Assembly: GCA_003254905.1 (NCBI GenBank)
Contig: QANU01014370.1
Location: 1 to 64,000, forward strand
Direction of reading: 5' to 3'
DNA from: Nissolia schottii
Lineage: Eukaryota > Streptophyta > Magnoliopsida > Fabales > Fabaceae
DNA length: 64,000 bases
The notes beneath the pieces were generated by a model, which saw only the letters and a list, made by a program, of their open reading frames with translations, was not told where the DNA came from and searched no databases. The translations under genes and the position numbers were made by a program. Position 1 is the stretch's first letter, and the number at the start of each line of letters is the position of its first letter. Positions 37,666-50,452 of the stretch are shown in pieces.

Positions 37666-38840
37666 AGATGATGATAAAACACAACACAAAAAAAGAAGTG
37701 TGTTAGGAAAACAGATAAAGTAAATGGTTTAATAATGGATGCACCACACTTTCCACTCTCTTTTTTTTTTTATATATAATAATATCTTTTTGACAAACAA
37801 TGTAAGTGGTTAATGCCGGCTCAACTACTGTGTCAGCTTGTACGTTGGAATCTCCTTGGAACATCAAACGGTGAACAGCTTGGTTAGATACCTTTGCAGA
37901 TTTTTGTCCGTCTCATACTAAGCCACGTTCTTTCGGGAGCCATGTGACAATTTGTTCAAGGACATGTGTATGCGATGTGGGGGCTGTTTTCATCATAAAA
38001 AAAAATGTGGGGTTTGTTTTTTCTTTTGGCTTCTTTTTTTCAGGGTTGTTGTTAGGCAAGATGACGAGCAAAATACAAAGAATTTGTATAGACAAAATCA
38101 CAAAAGATGGTCATCTTATTACCTATTTATAATATATAAATCTTGATATCATACTCGGTAAAGTTGTAACATCAACATTTTACAATAGTTGACAACTCCT
38201 CGCATACCTCTTCCATATTCTTTCAAATTGATGATAACATTGGATCATTTTCAATTGATATTTACATGTTTATCAAACCTTTTCAATTCTCTTTTAAATA
38301 TTATTATAATTCTCATCATCTTCATCCTTTGTAATTGAGAGTTACAATCATCACTCCTTACATTCCACATCTCACATATGAATTAAAACAAATAATCATT
38401 ACTAAAAAAATTGATTTGAGGTATTTTTATGGGGGAATAATAATTCCATTATGTACTTTTTAGTAGGATGATATATTGAAGTACAATAATAGTATTAATT
38501 ACCAATAATACAAGTTATTTAGTTTAATTATGTCTCCTTTTATTATTAATTACTATAATTTACTACAAAATCAAACATATTTCATACCATGTGTTAATAA
38601 GGATTAACACAAATAAGTTAAAAGGATAAAAGTCATTTGAATATTATATCTATATAGTTTTATTGTATTAAAAAGTGTATGTGCATAGCATTGACATAGC
38701 AATTATTTAATTTACTTTTATTTTGAACTAAATAATATCACATATCTCTATTTCTTAACCAAAAAAATATATATAACTTAATTTGACAGTTTTTGGACTT
38801 CTGAAGTTAGTTGCAGTGTGTTATTTAGACTCATTGTAAA
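37666..38840. other. CYP97A upstream region and AT-rich spacer
   Basis: The first few hundred bases should contain the promoter of the CYP97A gene, read on the - strand. TATATATAAAAAAAAAA-type sequence lies about 115 bp upstream of the start. Overlapping small ORFs at 37913-38146 are in poly-T/poly-A rich DNA and are not supported. Confidence 0.35.
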
Positions 38841-38951
38841 TGGGACACTGTGTCAACCCACATCATATTCATTATTAGATGAGATTTTAATTAGACTCAC
38901 ATTCAATTAGATCTCATCTAATGATAGGTAGTGAGTTGACAATATGTCATA
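38841..38951. mobile_element. Hairpin MITE, about 110 bp
   Basis: The left arm, GACACTGTGTCAACCCAC and ATTATTAGATGAGAT, is inverted on the right (ATCTCATCTAATGATAGG, GTGAGTTGACAATATGTC). A short AT-rich loop lies between. Confidence 0.6.
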
Positions 38952-40171
38952 AGTAAAATAAGTACGGATAACATTTCTTCTGTCACAAAGGTGTGAGACC
39001 CATAGTGGATCTTACCACGATAGACTCCACATGTTTATGAATGTGGTTGTTCAAAAGTTATCAAATTACATTGTCATAATACCATTTATCATCAGAGAGA
39101 GGTAGGGAAGGAGAGAGTGTGATCAAGTTGTATCGGGTATTTGGAATCTTGTCTTTTGTAAATGCTCATACAAGTAGTTATATTTTGTTTGTTGACACAG
39201 CATTTTTCGTTTCGTAATAACAAATTGAAACTTTATATTTGGTTTCGATTTTTATTTTCACTTTGTTTCTTCATGCCGTCAAAACAAGACAATTTTATAT
39301 TTTGTTTGGATACGGCTAATTTTTTTACTGTTTGGAAGCTACTGCTTATTGCATGCTTTATATATTGTGTTCATTTGTTCTTTGTGTCAATGGTAAAATA
39401 TTTTACCACTTAATCAATGAAAATACTGTTTTATGTTTACATTTGAAATTCAAAAAAAGTTGATGGACCCATTTTTTGTTGAACATGTGTCGAAATATGT
39501 TACAATTGAGTAGATCTCACAAATATGGACAAGTATGATGGGTCAAACCAAATCGCTCAAAATCGAGACTGACTCCAATTTGACAACTTTACAATTGAGT
39601 CTAAACCCGATCAAGTTCAGCCCGAAAATGGCTCTGCTCGAAGTGACCAACTCGTTTTGACAACTCCATAATTGAGTCTAAATCTAATTCAACAAAAGAC
39701 ACTAAGGTGGATGGATTAATCCTTTGCCATTAGAGTAATCCTTGGACAACTCTTGTGCATGGACTATTAGGTTTCCCAATCAAAATAGATTCAATAGTCA
39801 AGCCAAATTAAAAACACCACAAAACTGGGTCCACAAGTTCTAAAACCAAAGTAATTCTCTGAACATGGCCAAGACTTGTACCAATGAAAGATGTTCACCA
39901 AATTCTTAATTAGAAAGGCTTGTCGAAATCTCAACATAAAAATCTCAAATTGTCTAGAGTTTTCAAGACTCATTTATAAAACATAAAGCACATATGATTG
40001 GTAGCACTCCTACCAAGAGGAATTCATTCCGTACGATCCATTCGAAACCTACCCGGCATTGTTACACCCTGTTGGCATCAATAGATACACATAGGCACAC
40101 AAATCGAGAAAAATGTGTTTTATGTTTCATGTTGTGTCTTATTGTAATTGTGACAATTCCAACTAGTTACC
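38952..40171. other. Intergenic DNA with a dispersed repeat
   Basis: 39590-39720 is related to the sequence at about 47420-47570 (shared phrases ATTGAGTCTAA, CAACAAAAGA, TTAATCCTTTGCCAT). No gene was recognised. Confidence 0.4.
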
Positions 40172-43026
40172 TTAGTTTGCCTCGTTATTGTCTTGATTAG
40201 GGGTTGGATTCGATGAGATGCCTAGTTGGAGCTCTGGGCCTGTTGATGGCAGCAAATTGTTGGGTTCCAGTGTCGTTCTAATTTGTATTGATGGCTGAGT
40301 CATGCCTTGCACGATTCTCATCTATATTCGAAGAAATTCATTACTTAATTTAATGGAATAAAAATAAAAAATTATAATCACCACTTCAAAAAACAATCAC
40401 ATATAACGTATATAATTTTGTACCCTTGCATTCCTCAATGCCTCATCTCCCCTTTGCCGTTGGCGACGAAAACGACGATATCGTCGCGGTTGCGGCTTAG
40501 GAGCCTAAAAAGAAAAAAAAAAAAAGATGGTAGAAAGAAGCTAAAAAGTTGAAAGCATCAATCTATATCCAAAGAAATTCATTGCTTAATTTAATGATGA
40601 AAAATCAATATTTAAATCATCACTAACAAAAAAAACCCAACATATATGAATATCACTATGTACCCTAGCATTCCTCGACGCCTTTGCTTCCCTTTCAAGA
40701 CGGTGATGGTTTAGGGAATACTTTAAAGAGAAAAAAAATCAGTTTTTTTTCTAATGACAAATACAAAAATTATAACTTTCAACATTATGTTATCAAGAAG
40801 TCCCTTCAAACGTTTTATTCAAACGAGAACATATTGTTGTAATCAAATTAACACAGCAAATATTAAGAGTATAATTATAATTAACACAAAAAAAATATTG
40901 AAGCCCTTTTCCATTTAGAAGCTGGAGGTAACCCTCATTGTGCTTCACAACTAGCACCCAGCCACCTATGGTGCTTTTCACTTATCATGTATCATGACAT
41001 TCACACTCACAAGCATGCATTCATATTATATCTTTCAAAAACTTGTGAACACTAAATCATGGACATGCATATCATTTGATATTCATTTAAAACCTGTTGC
41101 AAGCATTATACGTAGTTTAACAAAATCACTTTTGGCCATCATATCCCATTTTTTGAAAACTAGTTTTGAAACCTTTGACAACGAATCTGTCTTAACTTGT
41201 GGGATACAGAAACCAACTCAAATCACATCAATAAATCACCAAACCTAGTGGGATGAAACCTATGTGTCTAGGTTCAAATGGCACTGGTCTGGTGTGAAAT
41301 AGAATCCTATAACTCAAAAATATATAAAGAAACACTTACATTGTTTCTGTATAGGACTAAGCTTAAAATGCAACTTAAAGCATTCTCCCAGAACTTAATT
41401 CTTGGAGAAAAGATGCGAGATTCAATAGGGACATACCTCTAAGTGTTTGAGACCATCTCCAAATATTTCAGGTGTAAAGCAAACGTAGAAAAGAAGCTAT
41501 GCAGCATTTACCAACGTCAATCAAATTAGTCCTAAACAAGACTAACTTGATGATGTCGAATGACTAATTTGATCAAATTTTGGCAATATTAGGGACATAT
41601 TTAATATTTTTCATAGTTTAGGGATGAACTTGACCGACGTTACTAACATTGGGGACAAATTTAAAGGTTTACATGAAAAACTTAATTTTAGGGATCTAGT
41701 TTAGACTTGTTCTATTTTCATCCGCTTTGAAGTTGTGCCATAATTCCATCCCTTATCTTTTGAAAACATGAGGCTTTACCACATGAAAATGCTATGTTTT
41801 GGATTTCTAGCACAACTAGGGGTATGCAGCCTTCAACACTATTGAGTGCATAGGGGTGAAAGTGCAAAATTAGTTCTAAGGGTTTAAAACCATGATGCAA
41901 CCTCTTAAATTCATCAAAATATATCTAAAACACATTCTCATGTAATATAAACATCACTCCACAGACAGATTTGATCAACCAAGAGTAAAGAGTTCATGGG
42001 GATCTAAATTACACTTTTGCAATTTCAGCTTGATCTAGACTCATTATCACTAACACATCATGGATAATTTATTAATCAAAACCCCATCCCACTACCTCAA
42101 GCTAAAAATAAAATCATAGGTCATAAACTCAAGTATTGACCACCAGGCACAAATATATAATCTCATCATCAACAACAAATCAAATTATAACAATCAATTA
42201 TCATATCAAATATAAGTTCCATGCTCAAAGGGTTCCAACAATCCTATTTTTGGTGTTTCAAGAGAAACTAAGATGTTTATATTATGTAGGATTTAGGTCG
42301 TACTAGGTGATCATGCATATGCAAAGATGACATGCGCCTCTAATTGTCAATCTCTAACATGATTGTATTTATTTCTATACCCATAAATTTAATTCTATGA
42401 GCATAGAAGGATTTTTCGGGCTCTCCCGATGAAAAAAAATTCGGGTGTTTTATGTCCACTGATGAAGGGATAATTTTCTATTCCTATATAAAATTTCATA
42501 TTAGAAAAGTTTAACACTTAACTATTATTATAATAGGACCCTAATATTAGTATTAGATTCGGAATCATGATGTTACATTAATAATGGTCATATACCTGTT
42601 GAGTGTTTGTCTGTTGAGTTTGATTCGAAAACCCAACTCTAGGACAAGGTGCACCTACTTGGGGAAGCACCACTTGTTGAATATGCAGAAAGATCCTGTA
42701 TACACACACATGTATGAAAGGCAATGGACATTATTAATAATAATAAATATTAAAACATATGTTGAAAAAATAAAAACTCATGCTAATTAGTTACCCAATC
42801 AAGCCAAGGGGTGGTAGGACTTGTGGTTGTGGCCGTTGAAAATTAAGATTATTTGGCCTTTGTTGGTTATGGGGATGCATTGGTGGTGCACTAACCCTAA
42901 GACCACCCTAAATCACAAACATCAATAAATAAAAAGGTGAATAACATCTTATTAAGAGAATTAGGGAAATATGGCAAAAAGTGCAAATTGTAGTTTTTCC
43001 TAAATTGTGTTTCAAAATACTCAGGA

Positions 43027-43063
<37 letters not shown>

Positions 43064-45313
43064 NTAAAAAGTTGAAAGCATCAATCTATATCCAAAGAAA
43101 TTCATTGCTTAATTTAATGATGAAAAATCAATATTTAAATCATCACTAACAAAAAAAACCCAACATATATGAATATCACTATGTACCCTAGCATTCCTCG
43201 ACGCCTTTGCTTCCCTTTCAAGACGGTGATGGTTTAGGGAATACTTTAAAGAGAAAAAAAATCAGTTTTTTTTCTAATGACAAATACAAAAATTATAACT
43301 TTCAACATTATGTTATCAAGAAGTCCCTTCAAACGTTTTATTCNAAATACAAAAATTATAACTTTCAACATTATGTTATCAAGAAGTCCCTTCAAACGTT
43401 TTATTCAAACGAGAACATATTGTTGTAATCAAATTAACACAGCAAATATTAAGAGTATAATTATAATTAACACAAAAAAAATATTGAAGCCCTTTTCCAT
43501 TTAGAAGCTGGAGGTAACCCTCATTGTGCTTCACAACTAGCACCCAGCCACCTATGGTGCTTTTCACTTATCATGTATCATGACATTCACACTCACAAGC
43601 ATGCATTCATATTATATCTTTCAAAAACTTGTGAACACTAAATCATGGACATGCATATCATTTGATATTCATTTAAAACCTGTTGCAAGCATTATACGTA
43701 GTTTAACAAAATCACTTTTGGCCATCATATCCCATTTTTTGAAAACTAGTTTTGAAACCTTTGACAACGAATCTGTCTTAACTTGTGGGATACAGAAACC
43801 AACTCAAATCACATCAATAAATCACCAAACCTAGTGGGATGAAACCTATGTGTCTAGGTTCAAATGGCACTGGTCTGGTGTGAAATAGAATCCTATAACT
43901 CAAAAATATATAAAGAAACACTTACATTGTTTCTGTATAGGACTAAGCTTAAAATGCAACTTAAAGCATTCTCCCAGAACTTAATTCTTGGAGAAAAGAT
44001 GCGAGATTCAATAGGGACATACCTCTAAGTGTTTGAGACCATCTCCAAATATTTCAGGTGTAAAGCAAACGTAGAAAAGAAGCTATGCAGCATTTACCAA
44101 CGTCAATCAAATTAGTCCTAAACAAGACTAACTTGATGATGTCGAATGACTAATTTGATCAAATTTTGGCAATATTAGGGACATATTTAATATTTTTCAT
44201 AGTTTAGGGATGAACTTGACCGACGTTACTAACATTGGGGACAAATTTAAAGGTTTACATGAAAAACTTAATTTTAGGGATCTAGTTTAGACTTGTTCTA
44301 TTTTCATCCGCTTTGAAGTTGTGCCATAATTCCATCCCTTATCTTTTGAAAACATGAGGCTTTACCACATGAAAATGCTATGTTTTGGATTTCTAGCACA
44401 ACTAGGGGTATGCAGCCTTCAACACTATTGAGTGCATAGGGGTGAAAGTGCAAAATTAGTTCTAAGGGTTTAAAACCATGATGCAACCTCTTAAATTCAT
44501 CAAAATATATCTAAAACACATTCTCATGTAATATAAACATCACTCCACAGACAGATTTGATCAACCAAGAGTAAAGAGTTCATGGGGATCTAAATTACAC
44601 TTTTGCAATTTCAGCTTGATCTAGACTCATTATCACTAACACATCATGGATAATTTATTAATCAAAACCCCATCCCACTACCTCAAGCTAAAAATAAAAT
44701 CATAGGTCATAAACTCAAGTATTGACCACCAGGCACAAATATATAATCTCATCATCAACAACAAATCAAATTATAACAATCAATTATCATATCAAATATA
44801 AGTTCCATGCTCAAAGGGTTCCAACAATCCTATTTTTGGTGTTTCAAGAGAAACTAAGATGCTTATATCATGTAGGATTTAGGTCGTACTAGGTGATCAT
44901 GCATATGCAAAGATGACATGCGCCTCTAATTGTCAATCTCTAACATGATTGTATTTATTTCTATACCCATAAATTTAATTCTATGAGCATAGAAGGATTT
45001 TTCGGGCTCTCCCGATGAAAATAAATTCGGGTGTTTTATGTCCACTGATGAAGGGATAATTTTCTATGCCTATATAAAATTTCATATTAGAAAAGTTTAA
45101 CACTTAACTATTATCATAACAGGACCCTAATATTAGTGTTAGATTCGGAATCATGATGTTACATTAATAATGGTCATATACCTGTTGATTGTTTGTCTGT
45201 TGAGTTTGATTCGAAAACCCAACGCTAGTACAAGGTGCACCTACTTGGGGAAGCACCACTTGTTGAATATGCAGAAAGATCCTGTATACACACACATGTA
45301 TGAAAGGCAATGG

Positions 45314-45350
<37 letters not shown>

Positions 45351-45627
45351 TTAAAACATATATTGAAAAAATAAAAACTCATGCTAATTAGTTACCCAAT
45401 CAAGCCAAGGGGTGGTAGGACTTGTGGTTGTGGCCGTTGAAAATTAAGATTATTTGGCCTTTGTTGGTTATGGGGATGCATTGGTGGTGCACTAACCCTA
45501 AGACCACCCTAAATCACAAACATCAATAAATAAAAAGGTGAATAACATCTTATTAAGAGAATTAGGGAAATATGGCAAAAAGTGCAAATTGTAGTTTTTC
45601 CTAAATTGTGTTTCAAAATACTCAGGA

Positions 45628-45670
<43 letters not shown>

Positions 45671-46258
45671 GTTATAGTTTTTTTTTTCAAGGATATATGT
45701 CATTTTCATACTTACCAATGTGTGTGATGGTTGAGTTCTGCCCAGATAATATTCTCTATCATGCTCACATAGGGTCCAGGATGACCCATAATTGCCCTAC
45801 CAAAAATATTTGATTCATGTAATACATAAGAAATGAACCAATGTGTATATAGTACATCCATTTTGATATCGATCTTGCCCTTATACTGTGGTTTCTAGTG
45901 ACACAATTTCGGTAGAAAATCTACCAAAAACAATGATTTTTCGGCAAATTTCATCATTTTTTGGTAAAAACTTTTGTCAAAAATAATTATTTTTCTTGTA
46001 GTGTCATACCGTATTTTCCTCCTTGTAGCTGACGAAGACAATGGAAGAGAGGTGGAAAACAGGACAAGTTCAACATTATTCAAGCTAAAATTAAGACATA
46101 AGGTTCAAGTCAAAAGTTTAAGGTAAATGACAAATTCAACATTATTCAAGCTAAATTTTTTAAAAGTTATATATTTATTGCAAAATAAAAATATAACCTT
46201 CTTAGACAAATATTAAGCAAGGGCATACCTCATGGGAATTATTTCCTCTAGTTGACAT
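40172..46258 (-). CDS. Unrecognised multi-exon gene, 203-residue Pro/Gln/Arg-rich product
   Basis: Seven short exons with good GT/AG borders all join in frame. In coding order: 46258-46229, 45796-45716, 45508-45396, 45281-45182, 43243-43187, 40504-40424, 40321-40172 (stop). The lengths, 30, 81, 113, 100, 57, 81 and 150, give 203 residues. The protein starts MSTRGNNSHE and contains GSSWTLCEHDREYYLG. A Pro/Gln/Asn-rich part follows (PPMHPHNQQRPNN, LPPLGLIG). Then comes a repeated phrase, EREAKASRNAR and RGDEALRNAR, around an Arg-rich patch (RRYRRFRRQRQRG). The C-terminus includes ELQLGIS, close to an EAR-type LxLxL motif. I do not know the family. Exons three to five have a second copy (42907-42795, 42695-42596, 40720-40664), which may be real or an assembly artefact. 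The true start could lie further upstream. A nuclear role is only a guess from composition. Confidence 0.55.
40543..43063 (-). repeat. 2.5-kb block, first copy of a duplication across N gaps
   Basis: It matches 43065-43343 (to 40543-40821) and 43345 to about 45655 (to about 40761-43063). The first ~1.5 kb is essentially identical. Scattered base changes appear after about 42270, for example in the exon-4 copy. It contains duplicate copies of exons three, four and five of the 203-residue gene. Confidence 0.9.
43064..43344. other. Two assembly gaps bounding a 279-bp contig
   Basis: Single Ns at 43064 and 43344 enclose 43065-43343, which repeats 40543-40821. The contig after 43344 starts again at the equivalent of 40761. 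Such overlapping ends suggest unmerged contigs or haplotypes. The ORFs crossing the N at 43344 are artefacts. Confidence 0.85.
43345..45680 (-). repeat. Second copy of the 2.5-kb block
   Basis: It is nearly identical to about 40761-43063 and ends in the same (TA)n run (45637-45668). It differs by a longer (TAA)n stretch at 45318-45345 and a few substitutions. It carries exons three and four of the 203-residue gene. Confidence 0.9.
45896..46003 (-). mobile_element. CACTA transposon end remnant
   Basis: Read on the - strand it begins CACTACAAGAAAAAT at 46003, the signature terminus of CACTA (En/Spm) elements. Subterminal phrases (TTTTTGACAAAAGTTTTTACC-like and GAAAAATCATTG) follow. The other end is not intact. 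It lies in intron 1 of the 203-residue gene. Confidence 0.65.
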
Positions 46259-47224
46259 AATGACTACAGGAAACAGTTGAAAGATCCTAAAACATGAATA
46301 GAAAATAAAAAATGATGAAATACTTAAAATGTTCAATCCATATTGACATGTATAATATATGCTAGAACTAACTAGAATTGTTGATAATATTACAATCATA
46401 CAAAAATATAAAAAAAAAACTATACAATACACAGGAATGAGATTTAATTAAGGTTGAATTAGGGGTATGAGTTTGGACACTAATTTGGCCCAAGAAGATA
46501 AAATTTTAAAGCTAAAAGACTTCAAAGGTTATTGTTTACATAAGGACTAAATTCATGTCATCCAAATAAGAAGTTATCATTTAAATACCAATTTAATGCC
46601 ATAATTTTCTCACAAATGTTTTATGTACACTCTAAAAAAAGCTACCTCACAGTCACCCAAATAGAAAACTCAACATTACAAAACAGAAAAATAAACGAGC
46701 AATATTAAACACATGGATACACAGACATGCTAAAATGTTCAGCGACAATATTCGTTTATATGTTTTGTAGAAATATCAAACTCACGTGTGCATGAGCTCG
46801 AAGAAATGCTTGATTACAATGCTTCTTTCTCTATTTTGTAATTTTTGTTTATTTATTAGGGAGTTATTAAAAGTCTATTTTTGGATTGAACCGATAGCGA
46901 GACTATAATTTTCTGGGTAGAACATTAATGTTTCCAAAGTTTTCCAAGTACCAAATTCGACTTAAATACGTAACGAGTATAAAAAGCATACACCTCATAA
47001 CAAGTAGAGATTTCCTCTACTCGACACAACTAGCTACTCCCAAAGTTTATGTATATTCCAAATAATTTAAAAAATGATTTGACAAAAAGTGTCAAACAAA
47101 GTCATTGAAAAATAATATATTTGAATTCATACCAAGGACTTGTACTAAAAATAAAGAGGACCGAAAAAGGAGAGAGTCCACCCAAGTGGTCCACTTACGA
47201 GCAAGAAACAATGAAAACAAGATT
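46259..47224. other. AT-rich intergenic DNA with a decayed TIR element
   Basis: 46619-46870 has the left end (TGTACACTCTAAAAA) and the inner phrases (ATTACAAAACAGAAAAATAA, CTATTTTGTAAT) of the element found intact at 48835-49161. Upstream exons of the 203-residue gene could lie here but none was found. Confidence 0.4.
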
Positions 47225-47225
47225 T

Positions 47226-48322
47226 TTTCTATTTTCTTAGTAAAATCATGAAAACATGAAACAAAATGAAATAAAGTGATAGCTTTGTAATTAAAATTTA
47301 AAAAACAAAAAATAAAAACCAAACAAAATTCACTTCAAGTTGTGTCATCCCAATTACTGAAACAACTTTAAAAGAAAAAAAAAAACAAATTCACAGATTA
47401 GATGTTAATTAATCCCAATTTAAACTTTAAATCGGATCAAGTTTGGTCCAAAAATGACCCAACTCAAAGTGTTTATCCCATTTTGACAATTTTAAAATTG
47501 AGTCTAATTGGCCCATTTGATCCAACAAAAGAGACCCACCAAGATAAATTAATCCTTTGCCATAAGAGTTAATATACGATTTTAAGATCATGTTCGAACC
47601 CTTAATGGGTTCAGTGAACCCTATTAAGGATTGCAACCTAGCAGGGGGTTGATTGGTCATTAAGAAAAGTAAGAGAAGAAAGCATGATTGCAATTGAGTG
47701 AGTTGGTGGTTGAAATTAATTTGACAGGTTAAGATTGATAGTATTTACTCCATGTGAGTTTTGGTGCCTTGTNTTTCTATTTTCTTAGTAAAATCATGAA
47801 AACATGAAACAAAATGAAATAAAGTGATAGCTTTGTAATTAAAATTTTAAAAAACAAAAAATAAAAACCAAACAAAATTCACTTCAAGTTGTGTCATCCC
47901 AATTACTGAAACAACTTTAAAAGAAATAAAAAATACCAAATTCACAGATTAGATGTTAATTAATCCCAATTTAAACTTTAAATCGGATTAAGTTTGGTCC
48001 AAAAATGACCCAACTCAAAGTGTTTATCCCATTTTTACAATTTTAAAATTGAGTCTAATTGGCCCATTTGATCCAACTAAAGACACTCACCAAGATAAAT
48101 TAATCCTTTGCCATAAGAGTTAATATACGATTTTAAGATCATGTTCGAACCCTTAATGGGTTCAATGAACCCTATTAAGGATTGCAACCTAGGTGGGGGT
48201 TGATTGGTCATTAAGAAAAGTAAGAGAAGAAAGCAATGATTGAAATTGAGTGAGTTGGTGGTTGAAATTAATTTGACAGGTTAAGATTGATAGTATTTAC
48301 TCCATGTGAGTTTTGGTGCCTT
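47226..48322 (+). repeat. 0.55-kb direct duplication across an N gap
   Basis: 47226-47772 and 47774-48322 are the same sequence with a few percent differences and small indels. A single N lies at 47773. The pattern matches two haplotype contigs placed in tandem. The content is non-coding, dispersed-repeat-like DNA. Confidence 0.9.
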
Positions 48323-48834
48323 GTTATGGATGGATATATTTTACGACAATCTCTTATTTCTTGTGTGTGATTGTTTACTCTTGTTACCTTAGAATTCGCT
48401 GTGATCCACTTTCTAGCTGAATTTTTCATGTGCTCACACATACAGTATAGAGGCATTCTTTTTATTTAGTCACTTTAGATAAAGTATAGAGTTGTTACTC
48501 TAAACAACAATTTGCACTTTAAAGTATATATATATTTTAATCGTTAAAATATAATTAATCGTGGTAATAAATGTATATAATTATTTTTTTAAATAATTTT
48601 AAAATTAAAAATGAAAACTGTTACTTCTTTTTCATAACTAATCATTACTGTCCATATGTGCACTTTAATCTCTAAATTGCAGTTTGTCCTTTAAGTTGCT
48701 ATACTTTAAAGATTAAACGTACACATATTTTAACCGTTAAAAAATAATTAATGATGATGATAAATAGTTACCCTTGTATATTTGTTAACCCTTGCTCAGC
48801 GCCTTGAACTTTATCGATCATTCTTCGTTCAAAA

Positions 48835-49161
48835 ATATTATTTGTACACTCTAAAGTTGTCACCATGTGTACACCACACAAAAAATAAATATTACAAAAC
48901 AAAGAAACAAACATAGTCACCAAGCATTTATACATACACAAAAATGCGTGTGTTTATTATTGCTCGTATATGTATTTGATAATGTTTGTTTCAACCTTTT
49001 GTGCGTGTACAAGCATACATGTGTTTAAATTTGCTTGTTTATGTGTTTGATAATGTTTGTTTCTCTGTTTTGTAATATTTATTTCTCTGCTTTGTAATGT
49101 TTATTTCTCTGTATGGTGTACAAAGGTTGTCAATTTTTAGAGTGTAAAAGGAATTGTTATT
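48835..49161. mobile_element. TIR element, about 330 bp
   Basis: The left end, TTTGTACACTCTAAAGTTGT followed by CACCATGTGTACACC, is inverted at the right end (GGTGTACAAAGGTTGTCAAT, TTTTAGAGTGTAAAAGGAAT). The core has TGTTTGTTTCTCTG(C/T)TTTGTAAT repeats. There is no transposase. Confidence 0.7.
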
Positions 49162-50452
49162 TGTTTTTAGTACATTACAAGCTTAAAGTGAAAAAACGTG
49201 ATTTTACCCTAGACATAGAATATCGCATTGGTTTCTGTTAGAGGTATGCTCTAGTAATGGTGTTCATGCCAAAAACAGGATAGGAGAATAGAGACACTGA
49301 AACATAAAATTTTTATATTTTTTGTACTTTACTAAAGTTGAGATTGAAGGGATAGAAAATTTTTGTTTGAGGGAATATCAGATTGGAGCCTAGAGGGACA
49401 AAAATGTTCTATGTCTCTATTCATGTGTCTATGTCATTTTGTTATGTCATTGATACCAAACATAGCCTTAGTATTGAGGTGTGCAAAGGTTTAAGTGTGA
49501 CATCTATGTAATAAAATAAAAAATAATTATGAAAAAAAAAAGTAGTTAAAGAAAAAAAAAAAAAAAACAATTAAAAGTAAGGTATAATTTGGGGAATTTT
49601 GAAGTACGAAAAGAGGGAATAAAGAGAATTGTTTGTGCATCGTTTGGATTTGCAGAATGCTCTCGTAATTATGAAACTGGTCTCACCAAAATTACAATTA
49701 TGAGTACAGGTCCTTTGTGAACTCCTTTTTCAATATATTTATATTTATCTTCTCACCATTATTTAAAAGAAAGTATCATATTCACATAAGATAATTATGT
49801 AAATAAATAATGAGATCATGAACATAATCTTTTCATTTTAAAAAGAAGATAATCTTAATCTTTGTAGTAACACAAGACGGATCTTAAGACAACGTTTGTT
49901 TATTGAGATAAGAGAGAAATAATGAAACATGAGAACAAAAATCATGGTTATTTACTTAATTTGTGTTTGAGGACAAAAAATTTGTGTATTCTATACCTCT
50001 ATTTTGTTGAAACACAGGGACAAGACAAGGAGACACAACTTTCAGATTAGAATAATATGTTTTTTAATTTTTTATTAAATTAATGTAATGAAAATATTTT
50101 AAGTAATTTGAAATGTATTTTCTATCTTGTCTCTATTAAACTAAACAAGATATATATACAAAAAAGTGTGTCTTTACATTGTCACCAAACGCAGCGTAAA
50201 ACTCTGTACTTCACCCTCTTGTGCACATTTCTAAAGACAAATTAATATAAGCAACAAAAGCAAAAAATACTTAAATCTTTATTAACGGTCGAAACAAAAT
50301 GACATTTTGTTCCATAACTATGGCACTAGGAAGAAACGTATCATCTTCTTCACATTTGGTGCCATGAATAACAAAAATGAAAAAGAAAAAATTACAACAA
50401 CAAACAAAAAATACATATATATAATTCAAGTGGTAGTGTTTCTTTGAATGGA
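49162..50452. other. AT-rich intergenic DNA
   Basis: Two loosely similar stretches (49260-49460 and 49940-50200) contain GAGACACTGAAACA/GGAGACACAAC and ACCAAAC(A/G) ends, typical of decayed legume MITEs. The portion near 50300-50450 should include the LEA gene 3' UTR. Confidence 0.35.

Noticed and set aside
43207-43504. Frames crossing the N at 43344 with a repeated KYKNYNFQHYV phrase
   Set aside because: The repeat arises from overlapping contig ends joined by an N.
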